Below, piece after piece: positions 13,012-24,353 of a stretch of DNA of 64,000 bases (position 1 is its first letter; every line of letters starts with the position of its first letter). Origin of the DNA: Rhizophagus clarus (Eukaryota > Glomeromycota > Glomeromycetes > Glomerales > Glomeraceae). Made by a program: the position numbers and the translations under genes. The stretch is from assembly GCA_015698045.1 (NCBI GenBank), contig BLAL01000197.1:124001-188000 (forward strand), read 5' to 3'. Below the pieces are notes generated by a model. The model saw only the letters and a list, made by a program, of their open reading frames with translations, was not told the DNA's origin and did no database searches.

Positions 13012-13296
13012 ATAAAAAATACATACATTTTTGTGCACGAAATACGTACGTCTTGAAAGCATTAATTCATATTAACACGACTTTGTATAGAGTCGGTAAA
13101 ACAATGTTTATGAAAATTAAAAAATAAGTGAAGTAGATATACGATTTTATTTTATCACTTTATTCATAGAAAAAATATAAAATTAATAGAATACGAAGCA
13201 ATGCATATTTAAGAAATTAATACTTAAATTTAAGTAATTATACTATAAATTATTGTCTATAAAACTAATGATTAATAACTATAAACTTATAAAATT
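13012..13296. other. Intergenic, 3' flank of collagen-like gene
   Basis: AT-rich sequence without recognisable features between the MITE and the minus-strand repetitive secreted-protein gene. Confidence 0.5.
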
Positions 13297-13998
13297 TTAT
13301 TTGGCTTTAGGGGGAAATTTTGGTCCATCTTTCGGACCGGGACCTTTTGGACCATCGAATTCTTTACCTTTTGAACCAGGACCTTCTGGACCATCGAATC
13401 CTTTAGCTTTGGGATCAGGACCTTTTGGACCATCGAATCCTTTAGCTTTGGGATCAGGACCTTTTGGACCATCAAATTGAATATCATCTCTGGGACCAAG
13501 GCTTTTTGGACCATCAAATTCTTTACCCTTAGGGCCAGGACCTTTTGGACCATCAAATTCTTTACCCTTAGGGCCAGGACCTTTTGGACCATCAAATTCT
13601 TTACCCTTAGGGCCAGGACCTTTTGGACCATCAAATTCTTTACCCTTAGGACCAGAACCATCGAATTTTTTACCCTTGGGGCCAGGGCCTTTTGGACCAT
13701 CAAATTCTTTACCCTTAGGGCCAGGACCTTTTGGACCATCGAACTCTTTGCCTTTGGGGCCAGGACCTTTTGGACCGTCAAATTCTTTACCCTTTGGACC
13801 AGGACCTTTTGGCCCATTGAAATCTCCACCTTTGGGGCTATCAGGAGGAGGAGGTGGTGGAAATTCTGGCTTATGTTTATTCTTATCCTCTCTTTTATGA
13901 ATAACACCATTTTCTATTTTTCTAATCGGTGTAGCAGCGGAACTAGCAACGAAAAGGGCTAAAGTTATAGCCAAAATTCGAGTATAAGAGAGCTTCAT
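13297..13998 (-). CDS. Secreted collagen-like Gly/Pro/Lys repeat protein
   Basis: Single-exon 233-residue protein. Residues 1-21 form a classic signal peptide (MKLSYTRILAITLALFVASS then AATP). A short linker contains Lys-Arg at IHKRED, a possible Kex2 site about 35 residues in. A PPPPPP tract follows, then a series of 13-residue repeats of the type FDGPKGPGPKGKE, several nearly identical, with diverged units at the C-terminus (FDGPKGPDPKAKG). The DNA unit is 39 bp. The Gly-Pro-Lys pattern resembles collagen but is not a strict Gly-X-Y repeat. No cysteines are visible. The protein is likely extracellular or wall-associated; a role at the plant interface is possible but not shown. Both other long frames across the array are shadows of the repeat. 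Confidence 0.8.
   Translation of the reverse strand: MKLSYTRILAITLALFVASSAATPIRKIENGVIHKREDKNKHKPEFPPPPPPDSPKGGDFNGPKGPGPKGKEFDGPKGPGPKGKEFDGPKGPGPKGKEFDGPKGPGPKGKKFDGSGPKGKEFDGPKGPGPKGKEFDGPKGPGPKGKEFDGPKGPGPKGKEFDGPKSLGPRDDIQFDGPKGPDPKAKGFDGPKGPDPKAKGFDGPEGPGSKGKEFDGPKGPGPKDGPKFPPKAK
13322..13830. repeat. Coding minisatellite, 39 bp unit
   Basis: Tandem array encoding the collagen-like repeats. The + strand unit has the form TTTACCCTTAGGGCCAGGAC followed by CTTTTGGACCATCAAATTC. Neighbouring units near 13510-13640 are nearly identical, so unit number probably varies between strains. Confidence 0.85.
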
Positions 13999-15201
13999 TT
14001 TGCGAGACTTTGAGCGAGATATGTATGAGGGGCAATATTTCTATATTTTTAATTTAATAAGACAGCTATTATATATGTATCTTTATTTTTTCTTTTAAAG
14101 ATTTCAAGCTGACTTGAAAAAAAACTGAAGGAAAATAAGCATCATATTTATACAAAAATTCATCAATATAATCCTTTAATTTAAAAATAGATACAATTAA
14201 TCAAATAATTGCAATTCGTCTGTTATCGATTCGGTAAAATCCTTTGCAGAGCATAAATAAATATCGACCCATTAATACATTTAATTCCATCATGTAATTA
14301 AAAAAAAAAAAAAAAACATTCGAAATTAAGAATAAAGATATTTCATGATAACCAATAAAAATATCTAAATATGTCATTGGCGTAAGTAATGTTTTGAACG
14401 CAAAAAAAATTACATGATTTTTAAGAAATCAATTTTTTTACGAGTAAAAAAAAGGGGGAAATATTGGTTAGTTTATAATTATCAATTATGCATAATTACT
14501 ACAAACATACCGCGTTTGGCATTGTTTTTTCGCGTAAAAATAAACGCGATATGCCCCTTTCATTTCTTCACATCCCAATTCCTTATTTTTTGCATAATTC
14601 TCTCTTGGCGGCGTGTGTTAAAATTTGATATCAAATCGTGTTTTAGACTATATTTGGTTACGCAAAAAAATCCAAAGATCTATAAACTTATTCCGAAGCA
14701 AGTTGCACATCAATGTGGTCCAAACTTTTGCAGATCACAAAATCTTGGCTCAATTTAACAAAGATCAGTTGAGATCACCACAGCAGCACAGCTAGGGCCA
14801 AGATAATATTATTAATTTTCTCCTTTTTTAAGTTTTTAAAGTTTACGTTAGTATATTTGGATTTAGCCTCAGCCAAGAGTCAAGAATTATTCTAATTTAT
14901 CGGAAAAAACTTCACGAAAAACAAAATATTAGCAAGGGAGAGATATTTTTTATTGGTAGATAATTTAATATCATAACATTTTTTTTTTAATTTTAGTAAT
15001 CTTATTTCTTGTCTAATTATAATTTTATGAATCTGGACTAATTTACAACCCGTATTATTTATTATTTATCTATCTGCTATAACTTTTTTTTTTAAAAAAA
15101 AAAAAATTTAAATTTTTAGCGCAAATTACTACTAAAAGAAATCATAGTTCGGTTTAAATTGAACCCGCACCTCATTTCCCTTTAAGAAAGGCAATTTCAT
15201 T
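13999..15201. other. Intergenic
   Basis: Promoter side of the collagen-like gene and AT-rich DNA. A 114-codon ORF at 14414-14758 (+) has no recognisable domain and atypical composition, and I do not call it. A T-run/A-run tract lies near 15084-15107. Confidence 0.45.
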
Positions 15202-15272
15202 TGCATCAGCCGGGAGTTGAACCCGGGCCACTCGCTTGGAAGGCGAGTATTCTACCGCTATACTACTGATGC
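15202..15272 (-). tRNA. tRNA-Gly (anticodon UCC)
   Basis: The minus strand reads GCATCAG at the 5' end and CTGATGC at the 3' end, giving a 7-bp acceptor stem, with an A discriminator at 15202. The anticodon arm is CTCGC-CTTCCAA-GCGAG, so the anticodon is UCC and the tRNA decodes GGA. The T arm is CCGGG-TTCAACT-CCCGG, which contains the B box GGTTCAACTCC. The A box is AGTATAGCGGTAG-like. No intron is present. The sequence closely resembles the eukaryotic tRNA-Gly consensus. Confidence 0.95.
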
Positions 15273-15978
15273 TTGTTATATATTACTTTGTGAAAATAAA
15301 TAATATTTCTAATTTAATATCCACGTGTGAAAATTTTTATTCGGACTAGGATAAAATTAATAGAGAAGAGATAAAGTACTATGTAAAAAATCAGATATGT
15401 GAAAATTATAAATGAAACGATCGATGCATACTCCTGCAGATGTACTATACATTTCCCAGCATATATTTTTATAAAATATTGTTCATATAAATAAATATTA
15501 TTGGTAAAGTTCTCAGTAAACATGTTTTTATTTACTCAAGTATACAAACTTAAAATTTCTTGGTAAAATCTGGTGTTTGGTAGCTATAATTATTGGCATT
15601 ACGTGCATTAATCGGCTAGTTTACCGATGGACTTTCAAAACATTTATCTAAATTCGAAAACAACAATAACAAAAAATTAATATTCTTTTTATTGTTACAG
15701 TATTGTTTATATTGTTTCTCGACTCCTGGCCACTATAATTAAATAAAGTTACTAAGCATCCAATCATAATGTGGGCCAAGTAATCATGTGATTTCATCAA
15801 TGACGTAATGGCCGTCTGGTGTCACGTATATCATGTTTAAATCGAATTTTTTTAAAAAAGAAAAAGAAAAGTTATTCATAGTCATTGAATAATTAGCAAG
15901 GGCATTAGAATATTACTTTTAAAAAATAAACGTTTATTAATGACAAGTCTGAGCGTTGGTTGGTGGGTTTAATATTTT
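15273..15978. other. Intergenic
   Basis: AT-rich sequence between the tRNA and the left border of the tandem duplication. I see no gene. Confidence 0.5.
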
Positions 15979-16004
15979 TAGTACAGTAACTAGATGTGAA
16001 CTCG

Positions 16005-16233
16005 ACAGTTACAGGATCGATATGAGAAGAATTTAAAATACATGTCCAACTTCCACTGTGTAAAGTTGTATGAAGAGGTAAAGCGGATCCAAATATCAGA
16101 AAATTGTAATGGTTTTGGAGGCGGATTTGATGGTGTATAAACTTGATGTTGAGTAATGCGAACTCGCGTTCTTCTATGGTGAGAAGATTGGGATAATGGA
16201 TCTGATGTGTTGGGTCGTTGATCGCTATGTTAA
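16005..16233 (-). pseudogene. Possible terminal exon of an unknown gene, present in both duplicated units
   Basis: After a possible acceptor near 16229 the minus strand stays open and reads RRTRVRITQHQVYTPSNPPP, then KPLQFSDIWIRFTSSYNFTQ and more, to a TAG codon at 16000-16002. The same frame is open in copy 2 (about 20160-20396). Substitutions between copies include synonymous and non-synonymous changes. I do not recognise a family or find a 5' partner exon, so this may be a gene relic. Confidence 0.25.
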
Positions 16234-17064
16234 CTATATGAACGTGTTTTTCACGGCACTTTCTCTTAAACAGTTAGTAGTATATTTTTGGAATTTCTTT
16301 TTAATTCTCTTACCTTATTGTTACCTATTTTTTTATTTTTAAACATCAGATCTGAACTAAAATAAACACTACACGGAATTGAATTTATTTTTATTCGTAT
16401 TTAGCATTAACATGGATTCACTTAAATTATCCCGCCGCGTATCATTATGTATCGTGCTTTTTTTTGTTTTATATTTGCAATATTTTAAAAAAATTTTACC
16501 CCTGAAATCTTCAATTCAGTGAGAAATGTTATAAATTCTATATTGATTTTTTTTTCTTTTACGTGCAGCCAAAAAGATCTTTAAAAAAAAAATATCATGG
16601 ATTATTAAATAGTCTATTTTACATGCAATCCATATTCATCAATTATTAAGAAAATTAATATGAAATGAGATTTTTTCATGGTTAATATTTAACAGATACA
16701 TTAATATGACCGTTTCAGGTGTCACCTAGTTACGAATTTTATTTAGCCAACATTATAGGAGTATAATAAATTTTAAGGAATCGAGTAGCTATATATTAGT
16801 GTTCGTGACGATCAAACAATCAAAATTTTTCGATTTGAAAAATTTTCCTGTTAATTTTTCTGCATGAAATAAAATATAAAATCATAATTGATAATTAACG
16901 TACTGTACGGCGTACAAAGTTATAAGAATTAATATCTGTGGCTGATATCTAAAGTTATTTTTTGTTAAAAATCAATTCCTAAAACTCTAATCAATGTTAA
17001 TTAGGACATTTTAATCAGCTAGTAATTGAAATATAATTAATAAAATTAAGCAAAAATTAACATT

Positions 17065-18600
17065 TTAAGCCTTATCATATATATAGTTAGATTTTACTTC
17101 ATCAACGGATCTCCACAAAATACGACGAAAGCCAATTACTAAAATAACAAATCCTTTTAGTTTATTAGGATTTTTAATCATTTTAACCCGTTTATCAAAT
17201 ACCCCTGAGCTGGAATAATTAGATACTTTTCCCTTTGAAATTGTTTTCATATACAATATTAGTTGATTTATTCCATCATCTAGTATGTCACCTATAGTTG
17301 TTTTATTAACCTTTTTGTTTTCTTTTGACCAATATGAATACGGTCTTTTTAATAAAGATTTCTCATCTTCTTTTTCAATGATTTTATCTAAATCTTCCAA
17401 TTCATTTGCACCAACCTTATTTTTAATAAGACCAATTAATGAAACATATTTTAGTTCTAAACTAACATTAGTGTCTCCTAAAATAAAAATATCTGAATAA
17501 CCAAAACGACCTGATCCTTTTGACTTTTTGCCATCTACTACTAATGAAAGTTCTGGAATGAAACAATCCAATGGCAAAATATTTTCAATAATTGCCTGAA
17601 GTACAGGTTCATCTGCTGAAGCCAGAGACATCTGTGATCTTGCTAGTAGCCTTTTCTTTAGAACTTTAATAAAAGGTATAATATCTCCTGCAATAAGATT
17701 TTCATGTGCTGAAGAAACCAGAAATGCAGCATCAAAAGCTCGCATATACACTATATTATCCTTTTTTTGTTCTAAAATTTGGTATTGTTTTTTCCAGTAT
17801 TCTAATAAATAATTATTAAACATAATTTAATTGGTGGTATATATATATATATATAATTATTACAAAAAAGAATAATGTAAATATTATAAATTTACCAATA
17901 GATGAACCAGTAAAATCATCATCATTATCTCTTGCTCTTTTTTTTTCCTTTTGTTTATTTTCTAGGCAAGATGTATCAGTAGTGGCAGTAGCAGGCGTTG
18001 CATTTTCTTTTTTATGTTTTTTGATAATCCTTTTCCAGAATATTTTCAATTCTTTTGCATAACGTAAATGTTCTAAATATATCTGTTTTTAAAAAGAAAT
18101 TATTAGTAGTGCACCAATTTTTATTTAGTGATAAAGAAGGTACATAGCCAATTCCTCCTCCAGAATTAGCAGACTTTACCAACGACAAAGTTGGAATGCC
18201 TGCACTGAGAGCTTGGAGTGGTTACCAAGCGTGCCAATACAGTAATTCTCCAAAAGTCAAGGCGCAGTCAACCTGGAGTTACTCCACCTTTGCAAAATAA
18301 AAAAAGACGCACCTTTTCTTTAAAAGTTTCATAATCTAATAATGATTCTGACTCTTTTAAAAAATGACGTAACCAGGTAGCATCAAGATCTTCCCATGTG
18401 TCCGCAGGTAATATTGAAGTAGTAAAGATATCATCGCTAATATTCAAAAAACCATGGTATGATGATCTACTGCCTCGCTTGTTTAGATAGGAAATAAGAA
18501 CTAGAAAATTAAAAGATTGGTTAACAGCTAAAATGTAGTAGTACAATGGGTTTTATAGAACTTTACCATTTTGGCCAGGATAGCTTTCGGATGCATTCAT
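17065..18600 (-). CDS. PD-(D/E)XK nuclease-like protein, copy 1, 4 exons
   Basis: Predicted 390-residue protein. Minus-strand exons are 18600-18567, 18527-18313, 18082-17896 and 17801-17065, and phases agree. The N-terminal part starts MNASESYPGQNAVNQSFNFL. A Lys-rich segment (KRIIKKHKKE, NKQKEKKRARDNDDD) could serve as a nuclear localisation signal. The C-terminal domain contains GYSDIFILGDTNVSLELKYV, which fits the core of the PD-(D/E)XK fold (Asp in a beta-strand, then ELK), and a later QLILYMK helix. Similar domains occur in AMF proteins related to AAA-ATPase/DUF1703 and Crinkler-type families; that assignment is an inference. The ATG at 17823 is not the true start: splicing at TTATTAG joins SSI to EYWKKQYQ. 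Intron 2 carries a GC-rich antisense ORF. Confidence 0.7.
18148..18300 (+). other. GC-rich 50-codon antisense ORF inside intron 2 of the nuclease-like gene
   Basis: The plus strand is open from just after an ATAG (18144-18147) to TAA at 18298-18300. It starts PIPPPELADFTNDKVG and ends WSYSTFAK. Its GC content is visibly much higher than the flanking introns. The same stretch occurs at 22300-22452 in copy 2 with only one noticed change (GCG to GTG). It could be a transposed exon, part of an antisense transcript, or a relic of another gene; I do not recognise it. Confidence 0.35.
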
Positions 18601-20142
18601 ATTATCAATTTTAAAAATTATGCTTCACAAGATTGGCTTTCACAAGATTGGCTTCAAAAAATATAAATATCCATACAAAAGAAATACAAAGGTATTTATA
18701 TAAAAAAGATTTCCTACATGCAGTATGACCTGAAACTGACACATTGAGATGAATAAAAAATTTATTATTAGTCACAATCAGTATATATATATATTTTTAT
18801 ATTTATAATGAATAATTATGAAAAAAAGCATAATCATATTGAATTACAATTTTTGTTTTTTTGACTCATGATATCCAATATCTATAAATTTAAAATCAAA
18901 TCGACATTCTAGTAGTCAATTTCTATTTATATAATTCAAGAATCATTCTGATGTATGCAATATGACTTAGCTTTTGTCAAGTTGAAATAGTAAACTTAAA
19001 TAATCATCAAATTAATTAATATATGACAAAATATGCATCATAGAATTAACCGACATATTATTTTTTGAATCATGATATCTAACTTTATGCCAAAATGCAT
19101 TGACGTGAATAACTATGAATCATAAGTCTATCGTTATGATTATTAATATTTTTTTAATAACATTTAATAACGTTACTACTAATATGATTACAATCTTGTC
19201 TAATATAATTGATTCGTTCTTAAATTCTTGTATCACTTGACGATAACGTATTTTTCTTCCACGATCACCTGGAATAATTTATTATGAAGTTAACACTGGA
19301 TTTATCATCATGTGGCTCGTCATGATGGAAATTTAGCTTTGACTTACCTTTAACTTTACCTTTATTCAAAAGTAAAAAAAAGATGAGTATTTAAATAATT
19401 TAAAAATATAGCTATGCTGTATGTAGTATTATTTTAGTTTTAGATGGTGTATAGTTGAATATTTTATTAGATAGTTTTATAGAATACTTTCCAAATTTGC
19501 GGCATATAACCACAAGTATTATGTGTGAGTGTTCAATAAAGAGATAATTATAAAAAAATAAGTATTACGATTACATCATTATTTCAAAATTTCTCGCAAA
19601 GAATAAGTCTCATAAAAGAAATTAAACTTGAATATAAACCAGGAGAATATGTTTAATAAAAAATAGATTTCTCAAATTTATTGTGATATGACTGCTCAAT
19701 TGACTTTCTATAGATTGACTGTTGCAATTCTAACAATTTTTAGCATTTACGCTTGGCATCTGACGATATTTGGTTAACACTACAACGAGAGTAAAAAAAG
19801 CGTTTCTGTAAATGGTATTTGCGTTATGAAATTCTTAGAGGAACAGAGTCTTCGCTAACAATCCTAAGAAGGGGCGCCAGGCCAATACGAACATCAATAA
19901 AGTAGGACTGTTGAAACTGTTAGTCTCACTTCTAAAGTAGTATACTGATCTTGATTTATCTAGAAGCGATTTTAGCTTTTTTTATTTTCGTTCTCCTTTT
20001 TTTTCCTCTTTTCCTTTCTTTCTTCTTTTTTTTGGCTTCGACAGTTCATAGTTATAGACCTCATACTATTCTATACATTATCTATCAAGTCAAGTCGACG
20101 ATGTGCCTAGGGTTTCTCGGGTGGACGCAATGGATAATGAAT
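18601..20142. other. Non-coding part of duplication copy 1
   Basis: AT-rich DNA upstream of the nuclease-like gene. It contains two TTCACAAGATTGGCTT-type direct repeats near 18627-18656, AT microsatellites and a pyrimidine-rich stretch near 19975-20035. A minus-strand ORF present in copy 2 (23450-23695) is disrupted here, so I do not call a gene. Confidence 0.45.
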
Positions 20143-20159
20143 AGTACAGTAACTAGATG

Positions 20160-20396
20160 TGAACTCGACAGTTACAAGATCGATATGAGAAGAATTTAAA
20201 ATGCATGTCCAATTTCCACTGTGTAAAGTTGTATGAAGAGGTAAAGCGGATCCAAATATCAGAAAATTGTAATGGTTTTGGAGGCGGATTTGATGGTGTA
20301 TAAACTTGATGTTGAGTAATGCGAACTCGCGTTCTTCTATGGTGAGAAAATTGGGATAATGGATCTGATGTGTTGGGTCGTTGACCGCTATGTTAA
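20160..20396 (-). pseudogene. Copy 2 of the possible terminal exon
   Basis: Counterpart of 16005-16233 with the same open frame. Visible changes include GAT to GGT near the acceptor, a Ser to Phe change, a Tyr to His change and synonymous changes (TCC/TCT and AAG/AAA). The family is not recognised. Confidence 0.25.
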
Positions 20397-21216
20397 CTAT
20401 ATGAACGTGTTTTTCACGGCACTTTCTCTTAAACAGTTAGTAGTATATTTTTGGAATTTCTTTTTAATTCTCTTACCTTATTGTTACCTATTTTTTTATT
20501 TTTAAACATCAGATCTGAACTAAAATAAATACTACACGGAATTGAATTTATTTTTATTCGTATTTAGCATTAACATGGATCCACTTAAATTATCCCGCCG
20601 CGTATCATTATGTATCGTGCTTTTTTTTGTTTTATATTTGCAATATTTTAAAAAAATTTTACCCCTGAAATCTTCAATTCAGTGAGAAATGTTATAAATT
20701 CTATATTGATTTTTTTTTCTTTTACGTGCAGCCAAAAAGATCTTTAAAAAAAAAATATCATGAGTCTATTTTACATGCAATCTATATTCATCAATTATTA
20801 AGAAAATTAATATGAAATGAGATTTTTTCATGGTTAATATTTAACAGATACATTAATATGACCGTTTCAGGTGTCACCTAGTTACGAATTTTATTTAGCC
20901 AACATTATAGGAGTATAATAAATTTTAAGGAATCGAGTAGCTATATATTAGTGTTCGTGACGATCAAACAATCAAAATTTTTCGATTTGAAAAATTTTCC
21001 TGTTAATTTTTCTGCATGAAATAAAATATAAAATCATAATTGATAATTAACATACTGTACGGTGTACAAAGTTATAAGAATTAATATCTGTGGCTGATAT
21101 CTAAAGTTATTTTTTGTTAAAAATCAATTCCTAAAACTCTAATCAATGTTAATTAGGACATTTTAATCAGCTAGTAATTGAAATATAATTAATAAAATTA
21201 AGCAAAAATTAACATT

Positions 21217-22763
21217 TTAAGCCTTATCATATATATAGTTAGATTTTACTTCATCAACGGATCTCCACAAAATACGACGAAAGCCAATTACTAAAATAAC
21301 AAATCCTTTTAGTTTATTAGGATTTTTAATCATTTTAACCCGTTTATCAAATACCCCTGAGCTGGAATAATTAGATACTTTTCCCTTTGAAATTGTTTTC
21401 ATATACAATATTAGTTGATTTATTCCATCATCTAGTATGTCACCTATAGTTGTTTTATTAACCTTTTTGTTTTCTTTTGACCAATATGAATATAGTCTTT
21501 TTAATAAAGATTTCTCATCTTCTTTTTCAATGATTTTATCTAAATCTTCCAATTCATTTGCACCAACCTTATTTTTAATAAGACCAATTAATAAAACATA
21601 TTTTAGTTCTAAACTAACATTAGTGTCTCCTAAAATAAAAATATCTGAATAACCAAAACGATCTGATCCTTTTGACTTTTTGCCATCTACTACTAATGAA
21701 AGTTCTGGAATGAAACAATCCAATGGCAAAATATTTTCAATAATTGCCTGAAGTACAGGTTCATCTGCTGAAGCCAGAGACATCTGTGATCTTGCTAGTA
21801 GCCTTTTTTTTAGAACTTTAATAAAAGGTATAATATCTCCTGCAATAAGATTTTCATGTGCTGAAGAAACCAGAAATGCAGCATCAAAAGCTCGCACATA
21901 CACTATATTATCCTTTTTTTGTTCTAAAATTTGGTATTGTTTATTCCAGTATTCTAATAAATAATTATTAAACATAATTTAATTGATGGTATATATATAT
22001 ATACATAATTATTACAAAAAAGAATAATGTAAATATTATAAATTTACCAATAGATGAACCAGTAAAATCATCATCATTATCTCTTGCTCTTTTTTTTTCC
22101 TTTTGTTTATTTTTTAGGCAAGATGTATCAGTAGTAGCAGTAGCAGGCTTCGCATTTTCTTTTTTATGCTTTTTGATAATCCTTTTCCAGAATATTTGCA
22201 ATTCTTTTGCATAACGCAAATGTTCTGAATATATCTGTTTTTGAAAAGAAATTATTAGTAGTGCATCAATTTTTATTTAGTGATAAAGAAGATACATAGC
22301 CAATTCCTCCTCCAGAATTAGCAGACTTTACCAACGACAAAGTTGGAATGCCTGCACTGAGAGCTTGGAGTGGTTACCAAGTGTGCCAATACAGTAATTC
22401 TCCAAAAGTCAAGGCGCAGTCAACCTGGAGTTACTCCACCTTTGCAAAATAAAAAAAGACGCACCTTTTCTTTAAAAGTTTCATAATCTAATAATGATTC
22501 TGCCTCTTTTAAAAAATGACGTAACCAGGTAGCATCAAGATCTTCCCATGTGTCTGTGGGTAACATTGGAGTAGTAATGATATCATGGTTAATACTCAAA
22601 AAATTTTGATATGATGATCTACTGCCTCGCTCCTTTAGATAGGAAATAAGAGCTAAAAAATTAAAAGATTGGTTAACAGCTAAATTGTTAGTACAAAAAT
22701 ACTGTTCATAGGATTTTATAGAACTTTACCATTTTGACCAGGATAGCTTTCAGATGCATTCAT
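21217..22763 (-). CDS. PD-(D/E)XK nuclease-like protein, copy 2, 4 exons
   Basis: Second intact copy, also 390 residues. Minus-strand exons are 22763-22730, 22679-22465, 22234-22048 and 21953-21217, exactly parallel to copy 1. The putative catalytic core is GYSDIFILGDTNVSLELKYV, as in copy 1. Scattered differences include YWK to YWN, VYM to VYV, GRFGY to DRFGY and a Pro to Leu change near LLKR. Exon 2 differs much more: within about 42 codons there are 12 amino-acid changes (for example NISDDIFTTSILPAD against SINHDIITTPMLPTD). No stop or frameshift is present, so both genes may be functional. The antisense GC-rich ORF lies in the same intron at 22300-22452. Confidence 0.7.
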
Positions 22764-24353
22764 ATTGATAATTTTAAAATTATGCTTCACAAGATTGGCT
22801 TTCACAAGATTGACCACAAAAAATATAATAAAATATGAATATTTAAAAAAATTCATACAAAAGAAATACAAAGGTATTTATATAAAAAAGATTTCTTACA
22901 TGCAGTATGATTCGGAACTGACACATCGAGATGAATAAAAAACTTATTATTAGTCACAATCAGTATATATATATATTTTTATATTTATAATGAATAATTA
23001 TGAAAAAAAGCATAATCATATTGAATTACAATTTTTGTTTTTTTGACTCATGATATCCAATATCTATAAATTTAAAATCAAATCGACATTCTAGTAGTCA
23101 ATTTCTATTTATAATCATTCTGATGTATGCAATATGACTTAGCTTTTGTCAAGTTGAAATAGTAAACTTAAAAATAATGTAATAATCATCAATTCATTAA
23201 TATATGACAAAATATGCATCATAGTATTAATACACCGACATATTATTTTTTGAATCATGATATCTAACTTTATGCCAAAATGCATTGACGTGAATAACTA
23301 TGAATCATAAGTCTATCGTTATGATTATTAATATTTTTTTAATAACATTTAATAACGTTACTACTAATATGATTACAATCTTGTCTAATATAACTGATTC
23401 GTTCTTAAATTCTTGTATCACTTGACGATAACGTATTTTTCTTCCACGATCACCTGGAATAATTTATTATGAAGTTAACACTGGATTTATCATCATGTGG
23501 CTCGTCATGATGGAAATTTAGCTTTAACTTACCTTTAACTTTACCTTTATTCAAAAGTAAAAAAAAAGATGAGTATTTAAATAATTTAAAAATATAGCTG
23601 TGCTGTAGTATTATTTTAGTTTTAGATGGTGTATAGTTGAATATTTTATTAGATAGTTTTATAGAATACTTTCCAAATTTGCGGCATATAACCACAAGTA
23701 TTATGTGTGAGTGTTCAATAAAGAGATAATTATAAAAAAATAAGTATTACGATTACATCATTATTTCAAAATTTCTCGCAAAGAATAAGTCTCATAAAAG
23801 AAATTAAACTTGAATATAAACCAGGAGAATATGTTTAATAAAAAATAGATTTCTCAAATTTATTGTGATACGACTGCTCAATTGACTTCCTATAGATTGA
23901 CTGTTGCAATTCTAACAATTTTTAGCATTTACGCTTGGCATCTGACGATATTTGGTTAACACTACAACGAGAGTAAAAAAAGCGTTTCTGTAAATGGTAT
24001 TTGCGTTATGAAATTCTTAGAGGAACAGAGTCTTCGCTAACAATCCTAAGAAGGGGCGCCAGGCCAATACGGACATCAATAAAGTAGGACTGTTGAAAAT
24101 GTTAGTCTTCCTTCTAAAGTAGTATACTGATCTTGATTTATCTAGAAGCGATTTTAGCTTTTTTTATTTTCGTTCTCCCCTTTTCCCCCCTTTTCCCCTT
24201 CCCCTCTTTCCTTTTTTTTCCTCTTTTCCTTTCTTCTTTTTTTTGGCTTCGACAGTTCATAGTTATAGGCCTCATACTATTCTATACATTATCTATCAAG
24301 TCAAGTCGACGATGTGCCTAGGGTTTCTCGGGTGGACGCAATGAATAATGAAT
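22764..24353. other. Non-coding part of duplication copy 2
   Basis: Matches the corresponding region of copy 1. The 81-codon minus ORF at 23450-23695 is not conserved in copy 1 and lacks recognisable features, so I treat it as chance. A C/T-rich tract near 24175-24245 is longer than in copy 1. Confidence 0.45.

Larger units (their letters stand above)
15979..20142. repeat. Tandem segmental duplication, copy 1 (~4.16 kb)
   Basis: Left copy of a direct tandem repeat. It begins AGTACAGTAACTAGATGTG and ends ...GGACGCAATGGATAATGAAT, immediately followed by the second copy. Identity is very high by eye across most of the unit. The coordinate offset is 4163 at the left; it becomes 4152 after an 11-nt deletion in copy 2 near 20762. 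Confidence 0.93.
20143..24353. repeat. Tandem segmental duplication, copy 2 (~4.2 kb)
   Basis: Right copy, in direct orientation. It differs by scattered substitutions, a few small indels, and an expanded pyrimidine tract near 24175-24245. It ends ...GGACGCAATGAATAATGAAT, after which similarity to copy 1 stops. The head-to-tail arrangement with no intervening sequence suggests a local tandem duplication, not dispersed transposition. Confidence 0.93.

Noticed and set aside
13287-13962. Long ORFs in other frames over the 39 bp repeat (13287-13910 minus; 13477-13962 plus)
   Set aside because: A 39 bp unit leaves every frame open. Only the 13297-13998 minus frame has a signal peptide and the Gly-Pro pattern.
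14414-14758. 114-codon plus ORF
   Set aside because: No domain, no signal peptide, no promoter or flanking exon, and AT-rich composition like intergenic DNA.
17803-17823. ATG at 17823 (and 21975 in copy 2) as start of the nuclease-like protein
   Set aside because: Upstream exons join in phase through a TTATTAG acceptor just downstream of that ATG, and the same structure is conserved in both copies.
19951-20199. Hydrophobic ORFs at 19951-20199 and 24133-24321
   Set aside because: They arise from a pyrimidine tract coding Phe/Leu/Ser. Length and sequence differ between the two duplicated copies.
23450-23695. 81-codon minus ORF in duplication copy 2
   Set aside because: The frame is interrupted in copy 1 by a small length change, and no motif is present.
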